Source: Pyxicephalus adspersus (taxonomy: Eukaryota; Chordata; Amphibia; Anura; Pyxicephalidae). From it: 64,000 nucleotides of DNA. The position numbers were made by a program, and so were the translations under genes. The notes under the pieces were generated by a model. It was not told the DNA's origin, made no database searches, and saw only the letters and a program-made list of their open reading frames with translations. Shown piece by piece: positions 23,447 through 35,452 of this stretch (position 1 is the first letter of the stretch; each line of letters starts with the position of its first letter). The stretch covers positions 104,965,166-105,029,165 of the forward strand of contig NC_092859.1 of NCBI RefSeq assembly GCF_032062135.1. Direction: 5' to 3'.

Positions 23447-26400
23447 TCAAAGATGATGACTTATACCACACTGATTCAGTTAAACTGTTTTTCTTGAATG
23501 ATGAATCCACTTCTAATATTCTGTACAATACTACAATGTACCACTAGATGGCATAGCAGTGCACAGAACACTTTGGCACCTTAACAATACATTTTATTTC
23601 CACCACATTCTCAATGATAAGTCAAACTACTGTTGTGTTCTTAAAACAGACACAATTATAGTAAAATATTCACTATTGAGTAAAATATGTTTATGTTTAC
23701 AGACTCACAGCATAAAATCCCATTTAATGTGTAGCTGAGCCAAACAATAGTCTGCCATGCAAGCAGGAAGAGGAAACTCAGATTGACATATTCCAGGCAT
23801 TAAATTACTCCATGTGCTGGATGAATAAAAATAGGACATGTTCACATAGATTAGTCAGAAACATAATTCAGTATAGGCTTGTCACATCAAATTTGCATGT
23901 TAATTTATGATAGGTTAAAGTCCATTTCTATTGGAATATAATGGTAGGAAATATTTTTCACTCTGTTTCCAATTAATTATATTTTTACTTATTTTCTTGT
24001 CATAGTCACATAGCAGAAAGTGAACCCCCCCCCCCTAACTGAGGTGAATTCTTATTTTAGACAGTTGCCAAAGGGCTAAAGTCAGAAATTTCTGGGCCCC
24101 ATTGGTAGGTAAGCTTCCTGGCCTCACTCCCCCGTGTCTAAAAGTTCCAGCATTGAAAAAGTCAAGCTTTTCTGATTGAGTCCCAATACAGAAGTACCCC
24201 TCTATGGCAGCCATGGTTGCCACCAGAACATTTTTCCTTATTCGAAAATGTACCCCTACCGATAGGGGGTCTCACCCACTACTTTTCAAACCTAAAAAAA
24301 AGGGATTTGCCTTTACATTTATGGCAATGGTTTATTAAAAAAATGGCAGGCAGGTTATGATGATATAGTTTAGAGAACCAAAAGCCCTCCAATAAATCAG
24401 AATAAGGCACAGGTATACAACCTAGGTATTTATATGTCTCTCTCCTATCACTTATCCCACAAAAGTTGGAACAATGTACATCTTTTCTTCATGTCCATAG
24501 GCCAACTGTACACCCAGTGATTTTTGCTGCTTTACAGAAAAAATACAGCTTCATATTATAGAAACATTTATTCAAAGCTGCATATGGCAGCTTAAGACAA
24601 AAATATGCTATGTGCATACAATTTGGTGCTCATGGTCATCATTACTTTTTATCTTCTCCAAATATTATTTCAGTAATCATAAAGGAAAGTCTGGTCACAT
24701 ATGGAAAAACATAATTAATATTGTTCCTGTTCATATTTACAGAAAAAAGATTCTGGAAGGAAATTACTCTTGGGTTAACTTTCTAAAGGACCTAAACTGT
24801 TTGTCTAGCAATATGAATGTTAGCGAGTAAGTTAACCTAATGTACCCAATCACTTGCAATGAAAATAAAAGAGAAAGATTATGTTAATATATTTTAGCTC
24901 GGTAAGTCTGCTCTGTGTAAACAAATACTGGCCATCTCTCCTTCCTTCACTGAACTATGCCTTGTATCCTTTTTTCAAATATTTACAGTTATATAAGCTT
25001 CCTTGTATACTGTATATAAGCTTCTTAAGTGTACTTTCCTTTTTAAAGTAATATAAACCTCTTTACATGACCCTTATTTTACTGAACAGTTAGTATCTCT
25101 TAAAAATGACCAAACATGTTTAATTAGAAGACTTTGCCACGGAAGCAGGGCAATTTCTAGACTAAATAGCACTCCAGGTGAAACAAAACCTTTCCCTTAT
25201 CCTCTCTTGCTGTGATTGTAAAGACTTGGGGCATTCATGTCTCCTGTATGGAGAACTATGATGAAATGAAAATAAATAGTGGATGTGGCCAAATTATTCA
25301 CAGGTCAGGTGTAAGTGAATTATATAGGGAAAGGGTGGGATGTATGAAATGTATTGTTGTACAATTGTAATAAATAAAGTGTACCTATACTTGAATTTTA
25401 AAATTTGGCTATAAAAAAGGATTTGCACAGATGACATTTTCTGTAATTGCCAATGAAAAGTAAGACTGCTCCCACAAATGTGACAGTGTCCAGGTACACT
25501 ACCCTCACTTATGTCTGATTTCTGGAATACTGCACATTGATTGTGTTATTGGGGAGAAGGTCTAGGAACAATTGGCCTGGCAAAAGAACAATTGCAGAAT
25601 GGCTACCAGCAGTGCTATATTAGTCACATATGGCTTGTCCCATTCTGTTTGAATAACATGATTGTAAGAGGGGTAGAGGTAGGGCCTTTATTTTGCCAGC
25701 ATAATGTTTAGGCAGGAAAGAAGCATTCTTCTCTCTTTTCTATTTTACTCACTCAAGTCATGCACAAAAAAAGGGCAGACCACCCTGCACAGGTCATAGT
25801 TCACTCCACGTACTATTATGACAATGGGAGGGTCACCTACAACTCCTCTGTAGCGTTGGTCTCCCAGACGTTGTAATATTGGTGCAACTTTCAGCCAGAA
25901 AGGTAAGAGCGATGAGAAGGCCAACTCCAATCATCTCCATTCCCTCGATAATTCCCAACTAGATGTCACTTTGATGTACACAATAAGTAAGTACACCTTA
26001 CACAAACTTAAGAACACCAGTCTGGATTTGCCATCATCAGTCAAATATGTGTTTGTTGCAAACATATACCAACTTTGAAGAATAGGGTGCTCCAATGGAG
26101 CTTGTTCTCTGCATAGAATATTTCAGTCCTATAACCAAAAAGATGTGACATTTCGAGGAAGCAGCAGGCCAGTAGGCTTTGAAAGCCTTCACATGGTACT
26201 AACGTGTTCAATCCACCATGTTCACTATTTTCTTCTTTCTCTACAACCACCAACTCCTCCCACTAACTGAACTCAGATTTTTGTCCTGAAATTATATTAC
26301 ACCTAGTAAGGAACCAATATGTTTCTAATTGAAAACATATCTTACAAACTTGCCTGAGACTAGGCAATCTTTAGAAACCTTTAAATCCATTCCGACGTGT

Positions 26401-29199
26401 TTTAGCTGTTTTATTTGACAAGGATTAGCTTACATTTGGTAATTATTCATTTCAGTTTGTATATGCGGATTTATTAGATTTTAACATATAATATGCATAC
26501 AATGTACAGGATTGTTTGGCAGGGTAGAAGCTTTAAACTATCCCAAACATACAAATTCTGAAGAAGGCAATGTTCAACTTTTTTAAATTTCATGGTATAG
26601 AAATGAAAATATTAAATATTACATGAAATACTGAAGAACAGGAATAAAAAGTAAGATTTGTATACAATCGATAGTGTGAAATATAAACTGCAGTTGAATA
26701 TATAATTTGTTGGCACTGAACTTGTTAACAGTAAAATGTGCTTATTGCTAAAGTTGATTGGGTGTGATGTTGTGCAGCAGAACCATTGATGCCTGTGGAA
26801 TCCCTGTGCTGCAATACTACCAGGCGTAAAAGACTATACAGTTTAAATCATTTGGCTTCCTGTGCAAATGGCACGCCATAAATACATGTAGTCTAAACAA
26901 AAACTGGAAGTGGTGTCAAAACTATAATTGTGACTTGCCTACCTTAAGATAGCAACAATTGCCATGAAACACTTTTAGGTTGATTTACTGCAAAAGTCGT
27001 TTTCATTTGTGGGGAAGTAAACCAGTGTGCATTTCAAACCATATACAATGTACAGAGATTAATGAAATATAACCTTTCCTGCACATGATGACACATAAGA
27101 GCAAACACAGGTTCATTTTTAAGTGAAAATCCCTTTGATATTTTCATCCATACAAACACATCACTGCTTTAAAAAATGTATCTTCTCTGTTTATGCTTAA
27201 CACTTAAATTCCACAACTCCTGGTCTTTGATATATCGTCAAGTATGTCAAGGACAGTCTTATGGGTTGAAACATCCTTTCTTAAGCCTCTAACTCCAAAG
27301 GAACAATAAGATAATTTTTAGGTCTTGGGGAACCCCCACTTAAAAATATTTATGGAGGGTGGGGGTCAGTGGGGGAAAATGCCACCCACATTGGTAGTCA
27401 CTGAGATGAATACCACCATTATTTTGGTGATTAGAATGCTACCCTTACAGAAGAATATTGGTGAAATGCAGTCACCATTAGATGGGAGATCAATCAGCCA
27501 CAGCTCATGGAACAACTAGAAACCTTTGGAGGATCCATAGGGTACCACTGAACCCTGGTTGGAACTAGCTGGGTTAGAGTCTTTGGCTTCTATTATTTGT
27601 ATGGTACATGCAGGTTAGGTGGCTGGTAGTTAAATCCTTGATTATGTGGAAAAAGGGCTGTAGCTTTTATGAGAGTGATTGTGAAAAGACCAAAGAACAA
27701 ACAAGCATATTCTATATGCGTCAAGGGGCCCCAAGTTAAAAAAAAGTATTATGAAAAGCCAACTTACTTAAAAAAAAAGTAAATGCCCTTTCTTGTACCC
27801 ATGCCACTGAACAATGCTCTGATGCTGTAAAACTATCTCCTGAAGGATTTGGGAGTGTCGCCCTCCTCAGCAGCTCACACTGGTTTCTCCCCCTGACCTC
27901 ACATTACCATAAAATTGCAATAGTGGCTGGAGGAGCACTGAACATTGAGACTTTTAAATCAGCCACTAAAAAGTGTTCCACATTTTTCTGTAATCATTTA
28001 GCCTCCCTATTTAACAACTATTGGCTTTACATAGGATATTAACCAATCAGGAAATGTACTGTTGTTAATGAGCCTATTAACCCATAGATATGAATAGTGA
28101 GATGAGAAGAATAGTGAGAGTAATGCAGAGTAATGCAGAAACAACTTAATTCAGGCTTCAATGGCTCTTGTAATTTTGCACCCTTTATCATTTGATGTAT
28201 TGCAATATTTTGGACAGTAACTACATTTGACCAGTTCATTCAAGTCATTCCATTATTATCTTATAAGACCTGTAACCTCTGTAGTCATTCATGTTCTCTG
28301 TTTAATGTTAAGGTAAAACTGGTGTTGCTGTAAAATGTAGCTCATCACTAACTACATCCGCAGGCAGTAAGCCGCCTTCCTTTGTACAGGGAGAACAATG
28401 CAATGTTGTGGCAATCTCACATTGTTTTGGGTGCAGATATTACCAAACAATAACCTAAGTTGACCCTGTGCCATCAAAAAAGCAATACAATGGGTCAGAA
28501 AATTTGATTATTCTGTGTTTTCTAATAATATTCTTAAATTAACCCGCAATGTGCTTCATTGACTGGAGTATTTTTGTTAAGCTTCATTTCTGCAAGTTAG
28601 ATGATAAACGTTTATTTTGAGAGTTTGGTCTCAGATAATCATAAACCCTTATATATGGCTAACTTTACCCTGTGCAGCACCGAGATTCCCATATCTTCCT
28701 AATACAAAAGGTTTAATAATACTTGGTAAGCATTCTGTGCTCTGGGTGACAGATGTTTGATCGAATATATGCAATTCAGGTTTCAATAGCACCCATAAAG
28801 AACGGCTCTGATATTGAGTTAAATATTAAAAATATATTAATCTTGTTACCTGCGAAACATTTATATAAAGATGAAAGTACATGTGTACACAGGGATATTT
28901 TAGGAATTGCTCAGTGGCTCTGATGCAGTGCACAAGATTTATAGGGATATGTTGCCATAGTAATTGCTTGGGTAGCAAACAAACAGCCACATAAAGTGAT
29001 TTACAAAGTGTACGTAACCTAGAAACCATTCCTTTTAATTTAGTAGTAAAATTCAAATACATAACCGTTAGAAAATGCATCATATTATTTGTATATTTTA
29101 CATTTTTATTACATCCATAACAATTTCTGACATTTTATTGATGAATTAAAAATACTTTCCTTTTTGACAAAGGATTCTCAAATAATATTATACAGTTTT
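22640..29199. other. Long non-coding stretch
   Basis: Apart from the GATA array at 23372-23446 this 6.5 kb carries little. A GC-richer patch lies at about 24050-24250. A minus-strand frame of 61 codons lies at 25745-25930; the plus strand there has an acceptor-like ccctgcacag at 25783-25792 and a donor-like aaag|gtaaga at 25902, but the frame between them contains a stop, so no exon is called. The rest is AT-rich without recognisable content. Confidence 0.45.
23372..23446. repeat. (GATA)n microsatellite
   Basis: About 19 uninterrupted TAGA/GATA units read directly. Arrays of this unit are known to be enriched on sex chromosomes in some vertebrates, but one array says nothing about chromosome identity. 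Confidence 0.98.
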
Positions 29200-29310
29200 T
29201 ATATATATATAACGCAGTGCTGTACATTAAATAGGGGTAGCCAATGACAGACTGATACAAACAATGACGTGGGAGGAGGAGAGGACCCTGCGCAGAAAAA
29301 CTTACAGAAA
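29200..29310 (-). repeat. Detached L2-type 3' tail, minus strand
   Basis: Read on the plus strand it gives acgcagtgctgtacattaaa, then taggggtagccaatgacaga and gaggagaggaccctg, the reverse complement of the tail seen at 51701-51845 (cagggtcctctcctcc, then gtcatttgcaaccc, then atgtacagtgctgcgt). Confidence 0.75.
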
Positions 29311-29404
29311 GTAGCACACAAAAGGGGGTACACACTAAATGTATGTACCCCAGCAGGACACAATACATTGACCATTAACCTTTAGTGCTGGGGATCGCAA
29401 TGAT

Positions 29405-29476
29405 TTCCTTGATCTTCCGATGGTTTCGCAAAACCAGTTCGCCGAAATTTCAGGGACCCATCGGAAGTTCGAGGAA
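29405..29476. repeat. Imperfect palindrome, 19-bp arms
   Basis: The arms 29405-29423 (containing CTTCCGATGG) and 29458-29476 (containing CCATCGGAAG) match as inverted repeats at 17 of 19 positions, with a 34-bp spacer rich in CpG (tttcgcaaaaccagttcgcc). It resembles the core of a small fold-back element. No target duplication was found. Confidence 0.6.
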
Positions 29477-29484
29477 ATTTTTGC

Positions 29485-30584
29485 CAGAATGCCAGAGGCA
29501 TTCTCGACCATCCCTATTTCTGATATCTTTTCTATTTAAAACAAAACTTGCTCAATAATTTATTAGTGAGCTGAAATAATACTGGCCAAGAAAAAGTTAT
29601 AGCCAAACTTCAGCCTTACCTGTCTCCTTTCACACTCCTTTTACAGAGTCACACTCTCCTTTCACAACATAAATTTTGTAACATAAATATAATTAGTTTT
29701 CCACATTTTACGCTCATGAAGAATTAGACTGTGGTAAGTACCTTGAACCCAGCCTCTTTCCTATTAGATGGACTACACACATCATTAGGCCCTTTACCAC
29801 TGATCTGTACTGTTTATGACCCTCATCCTATAATATTTGCTTTTCTTTATATCAGTCATCTCTAGTCTCAGTGTCATATGTAGCATTACCTAGAATAGAC
29901 TGTATGCAGGAATGCCTACTTACCCAGCCTAATACTTGTATCCTAATTGACTGGAATCTACATTCCTCTTTTTTGCATAGGGATCTCTTCTGGTAATATG
30001 GTTAGTGATGATATGTAACGTATCTATGTCCATGGGTACAAGAATGGGCAGTAACATTTAAGCTTTGATAGGTTCAGCTTTGCTGAATTTATCCTATGTG
30101 GAGATGTTTTAATATTTATTATTATCCTTTTTTATTAGACAAAAGGCACAGCTGCGGACGCCCTGCTGAAGATATACCACTACACTGAACCACCAATGAA
30201 CTGGGAGCTTAACCCCTAACCACCAATATAGTAACCAACATCTTTTGTACAACTAGTGAACTGTGATACCAACATACTATATGCTTCAACACATCCCCTT
30301 AAAATTAACACAAGCATACTGCTAGTGAACAACATGGTTCACTCTGAACATTATCTGCTGGCTAACGATATTCTGATACACTCTACAATAGGAAAATAAA
30401 TCTTTTGTCCGACATATCCTAACCAGTATTGTCTCATACAATGCTTCTTAGTATGGGCTCTCCCACATACTACAGCCAGACCTTATAAGGAAAAACTTAA
30501 ACCCCAGGGATGCACTGAATTAGCTGTCCCCTACCTAAATTATACAATATTATCGCAAATATATGTTTCTTGATCTCAATTAGT
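29485..30584. other. Non-coding DNA leading into hammerhead-like motif B
   Basis: There is no gene. The part from about 30140 (cacagctgcggacgccctgc) to the motif at 30585 has a different character: many caccaat/accaac steps and few stops for splice-like sites. It may be the body of the dispersed element that carries the motif. Confidence 0.35.
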
Positions 30585-30621
30585 CCCCTGAGGAAGCCAG
30601 ATAAGGTGAACCGCGTTGGGG
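30585..30621 (+). ncRNA. Hammerhead-ribozyme-like motif B (best preserved core)
   Basis: Order on the plus strand: CCC, CTGAGGA (fits CUGANGA), a stem AGCC/GGT with loop agataa, GAA (the second conserved core box), then CCGCGTT and GGGG, which pairs with the leading CCC to close stem I. The presumed third stem (around CGCG) is extremely short, as in hammerheads of several animal retroelements and satellites that work as dimers. A self-cleaving RNA would cut after the T preceding GGGG. The A expected right after GAA is C here. Same layout as motifs A and C. Confidence 0.5.
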
Positions 30622-31786
30622 ATTGTGAGATATCTTTGAACATATGAACAACTTTGTACTAAAAACCTAAATTTATGCTAATAGGCATTTTTATTGTCAC
30701 TTTATGTTCACTTAATTATGTACATGATTGGATCCTTTGGTCAGGGTCATATAAAATTGTTTCACTAAATAAACACACGCTAAACATTTGCCCTTTAAAA
30801 GCCTGTCTGCTTCTATCTTCCTTGTTCCTATGAAAATACCAGGCTGGGCATATTTTAAACTGAGTTATCCGATTAGAACCTTCCTTGATATCCTGAAAGT
30901 TAGATCCTTTTTTAATATGGTATTTAATGTAATCTTTTTATTATTTATCATCTTTTTTTATTTCTTTCCTTTCAAATTTATATTCATTTTTTTTACTAGT
31001 CAACACGCTTAATAGTCCTGAACATGAAAGGCCTTGTCTTACATACCGCTAACCTCCCTATGACTAGAGCCAGTATATGCAGGGCAACACAAATGTTAAA
31101 TAATACAATATTAACAATAACATTTTGTAAATCAAAAAACACCAACAGAAATTTCTCTTATCTTACTGTACACAACCCTAATGCAAATCCTGCACATTTC
31201 ACTGCAGGAAAGGAAAGCATGCAGCTATGGGGGTGGTAATGAGAACTCCCTTGTTCCATCTGCCTTCTCATTAAGATTCCTTTTTTACCCAAGCACTTTG
31301 CAAAAAATAAAAAACACTGGGAGCAATGAAATCACAGGTAATACAGGATTAGATTTAGATTTAAAGAATAATTGAGTATGGAGTGGGGAAAGATTAGGTA
31401 AATACTTTTATTCTAGCGTTAGGCTACTAAGGAAACAAAGATATAGGATTATTGTGTCTGTAACAGCTTGTTTTCTCCTCTTGTCATGTTGGTAGGTTTT
31501 TAAACATCAGCCAATGGGCCAGTAGCTTGAAGCAGGTGATATAGCAAGTTATGCAAAGACCTTTGCCTGCTGTTGTAGCTCTTAACAAATCAAAATGTAA
31601 TACAAAGACGAGGAAGAGAACAAAAGGTACTTTTTAGGCATATTAATTTGCAATAAATTTCATAGATTCTCGTGTAATATGAAACGACCTCTAAATTAGT
31701 AGAACATTTTTCATGAAAACAGCTTTAATAATAACATTAAAATACAAATTTCCTCTACAACACATGAAATACATGGTCACAATTTT
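30622..31786. other. AT-rich non-coding DNA between hammerhead-like motifs B and C
   Basis: The 150 bp after motif B (ttatgttcacttaattatgt, then cactaaataaacacacgc) look like the 3' part of a dispersed element ending near a polyadenylation-like aataaa at about 30768. After that the plus-strand open frames (30788-31375) are rich in Phe, Ile and Asn with no motif and are treated as chance. Confidence 0.4.
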
Positions 31787-31826
31787 CCTCAACGCATTTC
31801 GTCGCTATAACCTCTTTTTCAGGAGG
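31787..31826 (-). ncRNA. Hammerhead-ribozyme-like motif C (degenerate)
   Basis: Minus-strand order: CCTC, CTGAAAA (core box with one mismatch), a weak stem gaggttatagcgac, GAAA (second core box intact), TGCGTT, then GAGG pairing with the first CCTC. Stem I and the second box fit, but the first box and stem II are damaged, so it is probably inactive. It is in opposite orientation to motif B, 1.2 kb away. Confidence 0.4.
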
Positions 31827-31829
31827 AAC

Positions 31830-33958
31830 ACATATTAGTATGAAAAACAGTTGTAATCAAGAATAATACACCTCCCATCACATAAAGCTGGGGGTACTGG
31901 AAGGATGACCCAAAGGACAACGCCGGTAAAGACACCATCAATGGGAAGGCTCATTCTGCTATACTCTTTTTAATGAGACAGTTTCACTTTCCGTATTCTA
32001 ACTTCAAAAAGCCTCAAATCTAACAGCGAGGGATGGTGTGGCTTAGCAACTGATTATGGGATATTTGGAATGCTGGTTTTCATTATAAAATATGTGTTAA
32101 TATTTAAAATGATTGCTGCAGTAGACATGCTAATTTAGATTAGCACAATGACTGCATTGACTGCATGGTAGGTGCACACCAGGATTGTGCTAAAGAAAGT
32201 AAGTCAGATTCTGCTTGTATCTCTCAGTGCATATTGCTATGTGTAGCTTTTGGTAGGTTCATAGAAACCTAAGTGTGTCTGGTGAGCTTGGGGTGTACAG
32301 ATCTTCATAAAGACCTTAAACCAAATAATTTCAGAAGCTTGGCTTTCGGACAGGAGTGTCCCATTTACTTTGTCTTAGGCTACAGGTCACATAATAATTT
32401 CACATTGGTGTATTTTGTGAGATGCCTACTTTTTTCAATGCATTATAAAAAAATCTTGTAGAAATATTAATACAACACATGATTTCAAGTTTATTATAAA
32501 AATATGAATACTGTTGTTATTATTTATATTATATAAACACAAAATGACAACAGTTTACTACAAGCACGAGTTGTACCAATGGGGACATAGGATACACCTT
32601 GTGACATTTGACCATGCAAAGCGTGTATCTATTAAAATGAACAATCATTTTCCATGTAAAGGAATTTCACAACACCTGTCCAATTTTCCATGTGTATATC
32701 AGTTGGAAAATAAACTTTGCATGGTCTGGTTTCCCCTCTTGCTTACTTTTAACTCCTGTTTCCAAGCCTACCGACAAACACAAAGATGAGATTCACATAA
32801 ATATATCAAATTCAGGCCAGAGGAAGCAGTTCATATCATGAGGGAATTCTTGCACACCAAGACTAGCAAGCAGAAAAGACAGTAGAAAGAACGCAACATG
32901 AAAAGATGAACAGAATAGCAAACAATAACTTTAATTTAACATGATCTTTCCATTATAGTAAATTCATATAGGCTCTCTGAGACCTAATGTGCATTAGGTA
33001 TCAACTGAGTAGTGAAGATCTGCCTTGGTTTTAAATGTAATGCTATTTTGTGACCTGTCAATTTCGAATTAAAATTCTTTCCAAATATCATAGGCATTTA
33101 AACATTGAGGGGGTCTATATATATAGCTGTTCAATGCAAATCAATCACTGCCAATAAAAACACATGGATCTTGAAGATTTTCTTTTTATCTACTTATCTA
33201 GATAAATCTATACTAATTATTTTTATTATTATAATTTTTATTATTTTTTAATCCCCTCTCTAAAAAGTGAATAAAAAACTTTATGTACTTCTCACTTCTC
33301 CACTGATTGCCTTGGTTAAATGATAACAACCAGCACTGAACTTAAAGCAGACGTAAACTCAATAGTTTTACTATTAACGTAACATAAAAGGGTAGACATG
33401 ATCAAGACTGAATGTGAGCGCAGAACCTCCCGAAATACCTACATCACGCATCCCAGAAGGCTCTTGGCTACTCCTTCTGCGCATGCCGAGGTTAAGGCTG
33501 GGTACACACCTCCAATGGTTCTCATCCGATAATGGGCTTATGACCTAAATTTTTTAACTCAAAAACACAGGACAACATTTCTGCAACAGTATTTAGAGCT
33601 GATCTCGTAAGACCTTTATTTTGGGTTGCTGCTCCCAGCAAAATGTAAGTAATGGAAATACACAGCATTTATCTGCAAAGCATGTGGCAATCATAATATT
33701 GTTCTCAGAAACCAGACCTTCTATATCAGCTGACACATGTCATTAAATTTCCTTTTTCCATGGGTTCATTGTCTTCTGCAGCAGCACTAATTCTCAGGAT
33801 CTGCAAGGAAAAACTTTAAAAGGGGAGAGTTCTATTTTCTCTTCAAACATTTACAAATTCTTACAGAAAGAAAGTTCATTCTTAAGGTAACCAAAGCATG
33901 TATTTTACTCCTGTCTTTGAATGTGCAAAAAACTTTTCACCTTTTCACCACTTTGAGG
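31830..33958. other. AT-rich non-coding DNA
   Basis: No gene is supported. At about 33340-33530 there is a GC-richer stretch with ggctgggtacacacctccaa, which resembles a dispersed frog repeat, though the extent cannot be fixed. A 91-codon plus-strand frame at 32514-32789 has no motif or splice support. Confidence 0.45.
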
Positions 33959-33960
33959 TA

Positions 33961-34181
33961 CAGTTAGGTCCATAAATATTTGGACAGACAACTTTTTTCT
34001 AATTTTGGTTCTGTACGTTACCAAAATTAATTTTAAATGAAACAACTTAGATGCAGTTGAACGGCAGACTTTCAGCCTTAATTCAGTGGGTTGAACAAAA
34101 AGTTTGCATAAAAATATGAGGAACTAAAGCCTATTTTTTACACAATCACTTCATTTCAGGGGCTCAAAAGTAATTGGACAA
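33961..34181 (+). repeat. Left terminal inverted repeat of the Tc1 element
   Basis: About 220 bp matching the right end (36675-36894) in inverse orientation with scattered differences. Examples: cttagatgcagttgaac against gttcaactgcatctgag, and acacaatcacttcatttcag against ctgaaattaagtgattgtgt. In long-repeat Tc1 elements the transposase binds sites at both ends of such repeats. Confidence 0.85.
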
Positions 34182-34269
34182 TTGACTCAAAAGCTATTTC
34201 ATTGGCTGGTGTTGGCAGTTCCTTCGTTATGTCATTATCGATTAAGCAAATAAAAGGCCTGGAGTTGAT

Positions 34270-35078
34270 TTGAGGGGCGTGGGGATGCTTGTATGTGGAA
34301 GATTTTGCTGTGAACAGACAACATGCGGTCAAATGCAGGTGAAACAAGACATCCTTAAGCTGCAAAAACAGAAAAAACCCATCCAAGAAATTGCTACAAT
34401 ATTAGGAGTGGCAAAATCTACAGTTTGGTACATCATGAGAAAGAAACAAAGCACTGGTGAACTCAGCACCGCCAAAAGACCTGGACGTCCAAGGAAGACA
34501 ACAGTGGTGGATGATTGCAGAATGGTGAAGAGGAACCCCTTCACAACAGCCAACCAAGTGAACAACACTCTCCAGGAAGTAGGCATATTGATATCCAAAT
34601 CTACCATAAAGAGAAAACTGGATGAAAGTAAATACAGAGGGTGCACTGCAAGGTGCAAGCCACTCATAAGCCTCATGAATAGAAAGGCTAGATTGGACTT
34701 TGCTCAAAATCATCTAAAAAAAACCAGCACAGTTCTGAAAAAACACTCTTTGGACAGATGAAACCAAGATCAACCTTTACCAGAATAATGGCAAGAAAAG
34801 TAGTATTAAGAAGGCGTGGAACAGCTCATGATCCAAAGCATAGCACATCATCTGTAAAACATGGCGGAGGCAGTGTGATGGCTTGGGCGTGCATGGCTGC
34901 CAGTGGCAGTGGGACACTAGTGTTTATCCATGATGTGACACAGGACAGAAGCAGACAAATACATTCTGAGGTGTTCAGAGACATACTGTCTGCTCAAATC
35001 CAGCTAAATGCAGTCAAATTGATTGGGAGGCGTTTCATATTACAGATGGACAATGACCCAAAACATACAGCCAAAGCA
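34270..35078 (+). pseudogene. Tc1 transposase, N-terminal and first catalytic part
   Basis: The protein would bind the inverted repeats and catalyse cut-and-paste transposition into TA. The DNA-binding part is clear at about 34335-34500: a first helix-turn-helix (PIQEIATILGVAKSTVWYI), the GRPR AT-hook (RPGRPRKTT), then a second helix-turn-helix (KRNPFTTANQV...SKSTIKRKL). The first catalytic Asp follows in WTDETK at about 34748-34765, but the frame is broken there: the upstream frame stops at 34761 and the rest is read in another frame from 34758. The second catalytic Asp is in QMDNDPKHTAKA at about 35044-35078, after HGGGSVMAWACMAASGSG. The gene is then cut at about 35078 by piggyBac sequence and resumes near 36430. 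Confidence 0.9.
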
Positions 35079-35138
35079 TACCTGAAGTTTTTTTTTGACC
35101 GATGGGGTTATCAAAAAAATTGTTGCAGAGACAAACAG

Positions 35139-35452
35139 GTAAGCCGCTCTTGTGTTTGATAACTTTTTGAAATTGCTTGCGAATTTTTTTTAATGAAAAC
35201 ATGTGCTGCTCTGTGTTTGCTAACTTTTTGACATTTTTTGGTAATTTTTTATGCAAACATGTATGCTGCTTTGTGTTTGCTAACTTTTTAAAAAATTTGT
35301 TATGCCAACATGTGTGCTGTTCTGTGCTAACTTTTTGAAATTTTTTGCAAATTTTTTTTTTATGCCAACATGTATGCTGCTCTGTGTTTGCTAGCATATT
35401 ACTTGCCACCTTCACACTATAAAAAATCTTTTTTTATTTTGTTTTATGCAAG
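35139..35452 (+). other. Intron-like interruption of the piggyBac frame
   Basis: The conserved piggyBac stretch E-T-N-R-Y-A is split after E-T-N. The left side reads aaacag|gtaagc, a good splice donor; the right side reads a T-rich tract, then ttttatgcaag|tacgct, an acceptable acceptor. The 314-bp block would be a plausible intron. However, exact GT-AG removal joins AAC AGT ACG and shifts the frame by one, so either a base has been lost since or this is an insertion rather than an intron. Confidence 0.5.
35148..35394 (+). repeat. Minisatellite of about 60 bp, four copies, inside the interruption
   Basis: Four units, with the start of a fifth, repeat the order tgtgtttgctaactttttga, a T-rich stretch with gcaaattttt, then atgc(a/c)aacatgt(a/g)tgctgct. 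One unit is shortened to about 51 bp. Reading the array on the minus strand gives an open frame at 35035-35415 with repeated EQHTCWHKK-type units, which is a by-product of the tandem array. Confidence 0.9.

Noticed and set aside
25783..25905. Possible plus-strand exon between ccctgcacag and gtaaga
   Set aside because: The best frame (starting VIVHSTYYYDNG) runs into a stop before the donor, and the other frames also contain stops.
35035..35415. 126-codon minus-strand open frame with repeated EQHTCWHKK units
   Set aside because: It is produced by reading the 60-bp tandem repeats backwards; the regular protein repeats mirror the DNA repeats.
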